Positions 24,601-36,600 of a DNA stretch of 64,000 nucleotides are shown piece by piece (positions within the stretch are counted from its first letter, which is position 1; each line of letters opens with the position of its first letter). Both the position numbers and the translations under genes were made by a program. The stretch is taken from the NCBI GenBank assembly GCA_030998225.1, contig JAPYXD010000753.1:3968001-4032000 (forward strand), read 5' to 3'. Source of the stretch: Diplolepis rosae (taxonomy: Eukaryota > Arthropoda > Insecta > Hymenoptera > Diplolepididae). The notes beneath the pieces are model-generated. The model ran no database searches and was not told where the DNA came from. It saw only the letters and a program-made list of their open reading frames with translations.

Positions 24601-27600
24601 TTTTTCAACTTCCTATTGGGCACGGGAATATCGGACGTTTTTGAGACCTTTTAAAGACGTCTTAAGGAATTTAATTTTGAGCTTTTTACCACCCTGTGAA
24701 CTTTTTATCTCAAAAACGTCTTTCAGACTAAAAACGTTCTTAATAGATTAAAAATCCTGACCTCGCAGTCCATAAAATGTTCTAAAGTTACCAGGATATT
24801 AATAATTCTTCAAAAGGATGTGAATTTAAAGTTTCTAGGAAATTATTATTCAATTTTATGCAAATCAGTTTAAAACTTATTTTTGCAGTAGCGGTAACAT
24901 CGTTTTTGCATAAAACTTGAATCAAAATTTTACAGTGAAATTTTTTTTGTGTGATTTTCAGGAATTTTTAATACTTGGATTAATGTCAAAAATCTTTCGT
25001 AAATCAAGTAAAAATAAAAATACATGAAATCGAGAGAATTATCAAATTTCAAGTTGTATTCAAAATATTCCAAATTCCTTGAAATTGTATCAAAATAATG
25101 TTGCCCAATCTGAAAAAATATTCTCACAATAAATATTTAATACCATAGTTATTTCTAAAATTGTTTCGTATTTCATACAAAAAATTAAACTATCTTTATA
25201 ATATTTATAAAAGCCTGTACAATATTAAATTTTTCTGACGTGGATAAGCATATTGAAAAATTAAAATCCAAAGAAAATTTCACATCACTTATACTTCCAT
25301 GTAATATATGCGAAGGATTTTTTTCTATAATTAACATAAAATCGAGATTTTAAATTAAAAAAATTAAATTGGAATATGTTAATGGTTGATGTGTTGACTT
25401 ATTTGCGGATTTATGTTTTTATTTCAGCGGGAGAGAGGAAAGTGGTCCAAGTAGTAGTCGAAGAGAACCACGATCAACGCCAGATTGGGGTCCAGGTGCT
25501 GTAAATGGAGAACACCTTTGGGTAGCAAGTGCAGCATCTGGCGATTTTTGTTATGTAAACGACTGCTCGGTAAGTAGATCTCATTTTTCTCTTTATGGGT
25601 TGGTAATTAGTTGTATATTAACGCAATTCCTACTCAAAGGGTTCAGTTCCTTTGACAACTATAAATAAAACATTTCTTCCATCTACTTGTCCTAGTTTCA
25701 GTGCACATAGAGCTCCACTATAGAATATTATTATGCTTTTACTTAAGGGAGGTAATTATGTGGGTAGTCCTGTTTGTTGAAAGACCAAATTAACATAAAA
25801 GTCTGAATTAAATAATTAATGAATGGTTTAAGATCTTTGTCTGCATAGATATAGATTTTAGATATTTTAATCTTTACATCAAAGACGCGATTTTTTTTTA
25901 ATTTATTGAAAATTCATTTAAAGAATATAAAGATAATGTTACTAAGTATTTATGGTTTGAATTTTATGCAAATTGGTATAAAACTTTATGCTGTAGATAT
26001 GGTACAAAAAGTGCCAATCGAATTTTTCCAGTACACAGGCCAAGTTATCTTTTAGAGGAAATATGAATTAATAATCTGTATTAAGATTGTTTTTGCAAAC
26101 AGGATTTCAAAAAATTTTCAATATTTCGCTACAATTGGTAATTTTTTATTATCTTTTATACCTTTACAAATTTTACGTATGTATAGATTTTAGATATTTT
26201 AATATCTGTATCAATCACGCAAAATTTTTTTAATTTATTGAAAATATTAAAAATTTGTTAAAAGAATGTAAAGATAATGTTACTAAGTATTTATGGTTTG
26301 AATTTTATGCAATTTGGTATAAAACTTTTTGCTGTAGATATGGTACAAAAAGTGCCAATCGAATTTTTCCAGTACACAGGCCAAGTTATCTTTTAGAGGA
26401 AATATGAATTAATAATCTGTATTAAGATTGTTTTTGCAAACAGGATTTCAAAAAATTTTCAATATTTCGCTACAATTGGTAATTTTTTATTATCTTTTAT
26501 ACCTTTACAAATTTTACGTATGTATAGATTTTAGATATTTTAATATCTGTATCAATCACGCAAAATTTTTTTAATTTATTGAAAATATTAAAAATTTGTT
26601 AAAAGAATGTAAAGATAATGTTACTAAGTATTTATGGTTTGAATTTTATGCAATTTGGTATAAAACTTTTTGCTGTAGATATGGTACAAAAAATGCCAAT
26701 CGAATTTTTCCAGTACGCAGTCCAAGTTATCTTTTAGAGGAAATATTCATTAATAAATAATCTGTATTAAGATTGCTTTTGCACACAGTATTTTAATAAA
26801 TTTTCAATATTTTGCTACAATTGGTAATATTTTATTATTTTTCTTACCTTTACAAATTTTACGTATGTATAGATTTTAGATAATTTAATATCTACATCAA
26901 AAATGCGATTTTTTAAAATTTTTTGAAAATATTTGAAATTTGTTGAAATAATATAAAGATAATGTTACTAAGTATTTATGATTCAAATTTTATGCAAATT
27001 GGTTCAAAACTTTATGCTGTAGATATGGTACAAAAAGTGCCATTCAAATTTTTTCACTCATGTAGTCTAAGCTCTTCAACTAAGAACAGAAATTCTATAT
27101 CTCGATAGCTTTAAGAAAATTACTACTCATGGGTTTCTAGTATTACAATTTTCCTATAAATTAGTAACACTTCAAAGACGTTGACATCTTAAAAATTCCT
27201 TAAAATGCAGTCGAAATAATGTTGCTTCACAGTAGGCACAAAACCTTGGATATCCTAAAGATATTCTTTAGACGTTACCAGGACGTCTAATGTTAGTCCA
27301 ATTGACGTACGAAAGATGTCTAACGTCCTAAAGAGATCCTAAAAACGTCCTTAAAACACAAGATATCTCTGGACCATTACTTGTACTGATATTGAACGTC
27401 CCGAGAACGTCCTTAGGACGACCAAAGAACACGTGCCAAAAGGCGTCCTAGAAATGTCCTATAGACATCCTTAGAACGTCTTTAGATTTTTTGCCCACTG
27501 TGTTCAGATTCATTTCCAGGAGGAATTTTTATAAAAATTTTTTTGATACATTTTTAAGAAATATTCATTATCTTGATTACTTGAAAGAAAACTAAGAGTT

Positions 27601-30600
27601 TCGTGCGTTGGCGTATAAAGTTAGATCGAGTAATTGATGAACAGTTTGGAACGTTTTTCATTGTATAGAAGTAGCTCAGCAAGAAGTTTATTGAAGTTTC
27701 TGAAGAGTTAAATTTGTGCCACGTTAATGGAAAATTGAGGGTTAGGGTTGTCTAACCAAATTTTTAGTTTGATGATAATGCAAAATACACACTGCAATTT
27801 TCATTCTTCTTATTGCCCTGGATAATCTTCAGAAACAATTATAAGAGCTGTTTTATGTACATGAGAAATCGTATAAAATTTCAATTTTGGTTTAACGAGA
27901 CTTCTAAAATACATTTGTGTGTTGCGTATTTACAAGCGATATAAATTTGTCAGGAATATATGAAGCCCTGTGAAATAAGGTAGTAAAATAGCTTACCTGG
28001 GATACGAAAGATTGTGTTCCATAATGCAGCTTGCCTGGAAATGTATTTCAAATACGAACCTCCCCAGATGACTTATAAGTTTTAATGAAATGGGTCTCAG
28101 GTGTCTCTAGAGGTATAAAAATCATGTTACCGGAAGTGCTTGAGAAATAAAGCGACAAATAAAAGGCATCGTATGCTTTGAATATTTAATCAAGTTATTT
28201 CCATGAGATGGGATAAGTAATGACAGGGTTCCCTATTGAAAAACTTGACGTAAAAAACGACGTCAAAAATGACATAAAAAACGACGTCAAAAATTACGTC
28301 AAAAATGACGTAAAAAACGACGTCAAAAATCACGTAAAAAACGAGGTTAAAAATTGGGACAGTTTTTTACGTCGTTTTTTATGTCATTTTTGACGTCGAT
28401 TTTGACGTACTTTTTTGTCTTTAAGAAGCCTTACATTTCCTATTACATTTTTGTGACTCCTTTACGAAATGCCCATTCCACTTTGAAATAAATTATTTTA
28501 TTATACAATAGTTCTTTTACTGATAAGCATTTCTCAATTACGATATCCAATGAACGACCGAATATAAATTGTTAAGGCTTCTTAAAGTCGAAAAAGTACG
28601 TAAAAAACGTCGTCAAAAATAACGTAAAAAATGACGTAAAAAACTAACCCAATTTTTGACATCGTTTTTTACTTAATTTTTGACGTCGTTTTTTATGTTG
28701 TTTTTGACGTACTTGTTTGTCTTTAAGAAGCCTTAACAATTTATATTCGGTCGTTCATTGGGTATCGTAATTGAGAAATACTCATCAGTAAAAGAACTAT
28801 TGTATAATAAAATAATTTATTTCAAAGTGGAATGAGCATTTCGTAAAGGAGTCACAAAAATTTAATAGGAAATGTAAGGCTTCTTAAAGACAAAAAAGTA
28901 CGGCAAAAACGACGTCAAAAATGACATAAAAAACGACGTCAAAAATGACGTAAAAAACGGTCCCAATTTTTGACCTCGTTTTTTACGTCGTTTTTTACGT
29001 AATTTTTGACGTCGTTTTTTACGCCATTTCTGACGTCCTTTTTTACGTCAAGTTTTTCAATAGGGTTTTTTCAACTTTTTTTCCATCACTCACTAACATT
29101 TAATACGTAAATAATATTCCAGCCCGTTTTCCAAGCAGTAATATACTCAATGAAAAAAATAGATGTTCAAATATCACGCCAAAATTGGTCGAAATTCATT
29201 CGAAAGTGGCGTCACAAGTTTTGGCGCGAGATTCAAATAACCAGAATTTTTTAATGCGATTTAAAAATGATGATTCTTGAGACAAAAGGTATAAAATTGA
29301 TCTAACGATTTTGTTGATGTTTTTGTTAACAGAAACACGGGCCACGATTCAAATGCGCAGCATGTAGGGTAGTGGCCCACGTCCTTTGCTTAGAAAGCCT
29401 GAACTTCGAATGCAAGTCGAACTTCCGGGACGTTGGTGTCCGCCAATATCGAGAGCAGACTCAAACTCTCCATCACTGGGTGCACAGAAGGTCCCAGAAG
29501 GGCAAATGCTCCAACTGTGGGAAGTCATTCCAGTCAAAACTGAGCTTTTCATCTAAAGAGATCATAGCAGTGAGCTGTAGTTGGTGCAAGGCAGCCTACC
29601 ACAATAAAGAATCCTGCTTCAACGTGGAAAGGATCGGTGAGAACTGCGAATTAGGCACACATGCTTCGATCATTGTCCCTCCTTCTTGGATAGTAAAACT
29701 CCCAAGAAAAGGAAGTTTCAAAAGCAGTCTTCGAAAGTCCCCAAGGAAGAAGAAATCAGCAGGAAGTGCACCAGGTGCCTCCAGTCGTAGGAGAACAAAA
29801 GACAAAGATAAAGAAAAGGACGAAAAGGACCAAGGAAAACTCTGGGTAATCAAACCCATTCCGACTACTACTGTAAAACCAGTTATAGTCTTCATCAATC
29901 CAAAGTCGGGAGGGAACCAAGGAGCAAAGCTTCTTCAGAAGTTTCAATGGCTCCTAAACCCTCGACAAGTTTTCGATCTGACTCAAGGAGGACCAAAGAT
30001 GGGGTGAGACTCTCATTAAAGCCTTTTCATTTTTCACAAAGACCTCATTTATTATTCCATTTCTCATTTCGAGCTCTTTCAGAAACCTAACCTCCTAAAG
30101 AGCGACTAGGTCAAGGTACACAGTGTGATCTAAAAATAACCGAACTTTTTAGTTCTAGAATAAAAGAAGCATGGTATTATGTTTCAAAGCTACCCAATGG
30201 GCACACGATATTAGAAATGTTTATGTAACATTCTACAAACGTTCTAGGAACATCCCAATGTCCAATGTCCGAAAAACGTTCTTAGAACGTTTTTGGAACG
30301 TCTTTCGGACATTGGACATTGGGATGTTACATAAACGTTTCTAATATTGTGTGCCCATGGGGTAATATTTATTCAAAATAGGATCCCTTTTAATCAATAC
30401 AACGTTTGGAACGATCAACCAATTTATCCATAGACTTTTTAAACTCGGTTTTTGGGATGTTCTTTAGCACCTGTGTCACAGCTGCTTGAATGGTTGGAAC
30501 GTCATCGTAAAAAGCTCCTTTCATTGCAGTTTTCAGTTTCGGGAACACAAAATAGTCACACGGTGGTAGATCAGGCGAATACGGAGAGTGGATGATGACA

Positions 30601-33600
30601 CAAATCTGTTTTTTCATCCAAAATTTGTTGACTTTTTTGGTCTTGTGAGGTGGTGCATTTAACTGATGTGGAAGAAAACGTGCACAGACCTTTCTTTTAC
30701 CTAAATCTTTATTTAATATTGTGTAGATTATACAGTAAGATGAATTTAATTCTTCTGCTAGCATTCTCCCCAATAGGCACAAAACCTTGGATATCCTAAA
30801 GATGTTCTTTAGACGTTACCAGGACGTCTAATATCAGTCCAATTGACGTACGAAAGATGTCTAATGTCCTAAAGAGATCCTAGAAGCGTCCTTAAAACAC
30901 AAGATATCTCTGGAACGTTATTTGTACTGATATTGAACGTCCTGAGAACATCCTTAGGACGATCATAGGACACGTGCCAAAAGGCGTCCTAGAAATGTCC
31001 TATAGACATCCTTAGAACGTCTTTACATTTTTTACCCACTGGGTCACAGTGAAATTTGCATCGATAGCGATTAATTCACGTAATTTTTCCACTAACTCAG
31101 CACGATTTGATGCTTCTGGTCGTCCAGGTCTTGGATCATCATTTAAATCGTCACGGCCATTTTTAAATCGTGTAAACTTGAGTCCGACTCATAAAATCAT
31201 CACCATAAACTTGTTGCAATAATTCATAAGTCTCAGCAAATTTTTTACCGAGTTTAAAACAAAATTTAATATTTGCTCCCCAATAGGCACACGATATTAG
31301 AAACGTTTATGTAACATTCTACAAACGTTCTAGGAACATCTCAATGTCCAATGTCCGAAAGACGTTCTTAGAACGTTTTTGGAACGTCTTTCGGACATTG
31401 GACATTGGGATGTTCCTATAACGTTTGTAGAATGTTATATAAACGTTTCTAATATCGTCTGCCCATTGGGTCTTTATTCAATTATCTTTTTACGACATAA
31501 CCACAAAAACTACTGTCATTAAAACGTGCGTAATTTTGTGACCTGCCAACTGATTTGCTTGAACTTGGTTGCGCTTGAAAGAAGAAAAATGTACCTTTGA
31601 AACACTGCCAACGTTTAATAGATGGCGTTGCGTGTTCTATGATTTAAATTAAAAGTTCGGTTATTTTCAGATCACACTGTCTAATTTGTCAGTTGCTAAA
31701 GTCTATAAAGATACTTTCTTTTTTTCTTAGATTGGAGCTTTTTCAAAAGGCCCCGAACCTTCGAGTCCTCGCCTGTGGCGGAGATGGCACTGTAGGCTGG
31801 GTGCTATCGATTTTGGACCAAATTGGTGTGTACCCACCACCAGCAGTGGGTGTCCTTCCTTTGGGTACCGGAAACGACCTTGCAAGAGCTTTAGGTTGGG
31901 GAGGTGGATATACCGACGAACCCATCAGCAAAATTCTCTCCAACATAGGAGACAGTGAAACTACGTTACTTGATAGGTGGCAGTTGACAGTCGAGAGGAA
32001 CCCAGACGCTAAGGGTGATGAAGACGCTGGAAAAGGCAAAGAAAACCTTCCCTTGAATGTCGTTAACAACTATTTCTCCCTGGGGGTTGATGCTCATATC
32101 GCTCTCGAGTTCCATGAGGCTAGAGGTGAATAAGTAATATCAACTTCCGACTACGTATTTAAAGTGTGCCATAGGGATCTATCCTCTTCGACATCGGACC
32201 ATATTTTTACTTAATCTAGATTGAACCCAAATTCACGTCTCTAACGATCCAATCCTTTTTACAATGTGTGACGCAAACGGCATTAAGTCTTGAAATGGAC
32301 TTCCTTGTGAAATTTATAATAGCTTATTTGTGCCAGCTATACTTGGACTTTTACGATAAAAGTATCCAGCATCCCTTCAAAATGACATCAGGAAAATATT
32401 CAGTTTCCTGGTTTTATCTTTGGGGAATTCGATCAAAGTTATTTTCTGAGTCGAATAAAAATAAAGGTACAATATATGTATGTAGTCAGTGGAAAGGAAG
32501 ACATTTTAGGTCTTAGAGACAAATCCACAAAATGTCGTTGAGACGTTTCGAAGACGTACAATGTCACTGTCTACTGGTTATATAGCTTTTCGAAATACAA
32601 ATCTCCCTAGAAAAAAATTGTGATCTCTAAAATGAGTAAAGTTTGTAATTATTCGAAATTACACTCGAGAAAAAATTTTCTTGATTCAAGTGAACTTTTT
32701 TATTGGATGTGGAGAAATATTAAGTTGATTCAAATGAATTTTAATCCATTCAATAAAATGCTGATTTATTTAGAGAATATTTTTTATTAAAAATACCAAA
32801 TTATTCAATTTCTAGAAAAATTTGCTTAAAATTGGAAAAAATTGAGTTCAATCCTGACAAAACATTTTGTTGAATTAACAACATTTTAGGCTATTTTAAC
32901 AAAATATTTTATTGGGATAAAAACAAAGTTTGATCACACCAATTTTGTTCTGAGTGTTAATTTTTTAAAAAGAAAAGAACTACAATTATATTATATACAA
33001 ATTCGACCGGCAATCGAAAGGTCCTGGGCTCGATACCCAGCGGAGTGGAAGCGTTCCTTTTTTCACAAAAAAAATTGTTCAAATACAATTATATTTATCC
33101 AATTTAAATTTTAAAAAAATAATTCTCAATTTTGAATCATTCTAAGTTTCTAAACTTACTTTTGAAATTACATAAATATAAAATGATACATCAATTGTAC
33201 ATTTAAAGACTGGAAAACTTAAAAAATTAATAAATTTTAAAAAAATGTTTAAAGAATTTGTAAAATTCCTCTTTAATTTTCTGAAAATTTAGATTTTAGA
33301 TTCGTAGTATCCAATTTTTTTTCAATTGGGAAATTCGAACTTTTTCAATTCCTAAATCTTTTACTATTTTCAAATTCCCCTTTTTCAATTTTCAAATTTT
33401 CTGATCTACTTTTCAACTTTTATATTTTTTTGTATTCTAGATTCCAAAAAACCAAAATTTCGTAGCAAAATGTATTGAATGAAAAATGGGAAACCAAGTA
33501 TTAATAAATTAATCATAAATCTTGAAAAAATAAAGACACTTTTTAGAACCAAACTGAAATAAAAAAAATACAATGAATAAATAAAATAATTTGATATTCC

Positions 33601-36600
33601 AGAGGCCCACCCTGAGAAATTCAACTCAAGACTCCGAAATAAGATGTTTTACGGGCAAATGGGAGGAAAGGACCTGGTGCGTCGGAAGTGGAAAGATCTT
33701 TCAGAATTCGTAACTTTGGAATGTGATGGAACAGACATGACTTCAAAATTAAAAGAACACAGAGTACATGCCATAGTTTTCCTGAATATTGCCTCATACG
33801 GTGGTGGGACTCATCCCTGGGGAGGTGGAGCTGGAACCAAGGAACCATCGACAGAGGATGGGATGATTGAAGTCGTGGGGTTGACGACGTACCAGCTTCC
33901 TCTTCTCCAAGCTGGTGGACACGGCACTTCCATTGCGCAATGCAGCAAGGCCAAACTTGTCACCACAAGAACCATTCCCATGCAGGTATGCATATATCTC
34001 TGTGTGCAAATACTTAAAACTATCGATTAAGCATCCATTACTTTTCCCTATTGTAAAATACGACATCATATACGACGTCGTAAATGACATCGTAAATGAC
34101 ATCGTATACAACATCGTAAATGACGTCGTATATAACGTCGTATACGACATCGTAATTTGGGATAATATGCGATATCGTTTGCGATGTCGTATAAGACGTC
34201 ATATACGATTTAATAACTTTTAAAATAAATATTTATTAAAAAATATAATTAACACTGTAATTGATTGTTAAAATTTGGCAAAGAAGACTTTTTTCAAACG
34301 TTTTCAAAACGACCTATACAGCTGTACGGCTATCCAGCAGTTTAAATTCCTTCAGAGGTAAATAGTGAAATAGGAAAGATAGTAAAGGTATAAAGTAAGG
34401 TTTGCAAAAAGTACGATTTCTTATCAGAGAATGAAATTTTTTTCAAAACTTCAGGTACAGACATTTACTTTATAAAAAATGTCTTCTTTGCCAAACTTTA
34501 ACACTCAATTACAGTCAATTATATTATTTAATAAATATTTATTTACAAAATTATAAAATCGTATATGACGTCGTATACGACATCGTAAACGACATCGCAT
34601 ACTATTCCAAATTACGATGTCGTATACGACGTTATATACGACGTCATTTACGATGTCGTATACGATGTTGTATACGATGCCATTTACGACTGCGTATATG
34701 ACGTCGTATTTTACAGTAGGGTTATCTCGAAACCTCCGTTTCTCGAAAGTAACAATAGCATCTAAGCTGTTTCATATTTGAGATGTCATACCTGAATGAT
34801 GTTAGAGATTTGCATTTTTATCAAGGTGGATGGTGAAGCCTGTCGGCTGCTGCCATCAATCATCAACATGAGTTTGCTCAACCAAGCGACAATGCTGGCC
34901 AAGCGAAGAAGTTCCGGTAAACCTCATCAGGACGTCGCCAAGTTGGAAAGACTGAAGCTCCCAGTAATGAAGATCAAGATGTCGGACTATGAAAACTTCC
35001 ACTCCGACAAGGAAAGACTGAAAAAAACGGCGGTTTCGTGGTTCCCAGATCCTCTGGATTTGGATGCCACTACTGATCTTGAATCCTTGAGAACTTTGCT
35101 GGCTAAAGACCATCCAATGGACACTTGCTGCTTTCTCGATTGTGAGAGTAAAATTTAGAAAAATCTTCAGACACATTTGTTTTAGGGATATTGTAGAAAA
35201 CAATTTTTTTCAGCTTGCACAGCAGAAAGGTTCTTCAGGATAGACAGAGCTCAAGAACAGCTTCACTACGTCACTGATGTTGCTGTTGAGGCTGTCTATG
35301 TCCTTGAAGAGACTCCCTCCCATCAGGGTTCCCAAGAACCTGATAATAAGAGTCAAAGTACTGCTGGATCCCAGCGTTTATCAAGGTATGATTGACTATT
35401 AACTACTGATGATGTATTACGTCTAGGGGATCGATTTCTCAAAGTAATGCAACTTTTCTTTTAGCGAAGATTGTCTAAAAGTTAGTCGGACGCTGACGGA
35501 TGAGAAGTTGCGATTAGAAACTCGATCTCGGGAACCTTCGATCTCGGAACCGGTTTCGGAGAATAGAAGACCAGACTCAAGACATCAATCCACTGCTAGA
35601 AGTAGAGAACCAAGTAGAAAAGAATCTACACATTCACAGATGAGGCCGAGAGATTACGAGAATGAAGATGGACTTCCCCAGGGACCTTCCAGACAAAGCT
35701 TATCCAGGTCAATGTCTTTAGCGGCTGCTGGTCAGTCGCACAATACATCAGCTTCTTCTTTCATCAGGTATAATGATATATATATAGCCCTGCTGGAAGT
35801 AAAAAAATAGAAATCTTATCCTTTTGAATCATTTTGAATCTTTATCGTAGAAAAATATTGAGATAATTTATCCAATTCTATCTCTTTTTCACTCCAAATT
35901 CATGTCTATATTTTCTAATAACTACTTTTCTATCCATTCCAATCCATTATCTATCATCCTTAATCTTTTTCTATCTCTTCGTCAATCTAAATTCACGTCT
36001 ATCTCATTTAATCTCCCCTTTTCTATCTCATTCTATTCTACATCTATCAACGTCAATCTTTTTCTATCTCTTTGTTAATCTAACTTCACGTCTATCATTT
36101 TCTATCTTCCCTTTTCTTTCCTTTATCTATTCATGATAATCTTTTTCTATCTTCTTGCCAATCTAGGACTATGGCTATCTTTTTCAATCACCTGATCTCT
36201 GTCTCATCCAATCCTTCATCAATCCACCTTAATATTTTTCTATCTCCTCTTTTATCTAAATTCACGTTTATCTTTTTCAATCTTTCATTTTCTATCTCAT
36301 CCTATGCTTTATCTATCCATGTGAATCTTTTTCTATGTCTTTGACAATCTAAATTCACGTCTATCTTTCTTGATCTCCTCTTTTCTATCTTATTCTATCC
36401 TTTATTTATTCAGGTGAATCTTTTTCTATCTTCTTCCCAATCAAGGTTTACTGCTATCTTTTTCAATCACCCGGTCTCTATCTCATCCAATCCTTCATCA
36501 ATCCACCTTAATTTTTTTCTATCCATTACAATCCTTTATCTATCATCCTTAATCTTTTCCTATCTCATTCTATCCTTCATCTATCAACGTCAATCTTTTT

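Larger units (their letters stand above)
30119..31681 (-). mobile_element. Mariner-like transposon in DGK intron 3, degenerate
   Basis: About 30-bp inverted ends (ACAGTGTGATCT then AAAATAACCGAACTTTT) are flanked by TA on both sides (30117-30118 and 31682-31683). On the - strand, transposase remnants read from right to left: an N-terminal part near 31070-31260 ([26 protein letters not shown]) and a C-terminal part at 30390-30780 ([19 protein letters not shown]). The central catalytic part is missing and three small elements interrupt it, so it is not autonomous. Confidence 0.88.

Noticed and set aside
32999..33062. Functional tRNA gene
   Set aside because: Only anticodon- and T-arm-like parts are present, with no recognisable 5' half and an abnormal loop.
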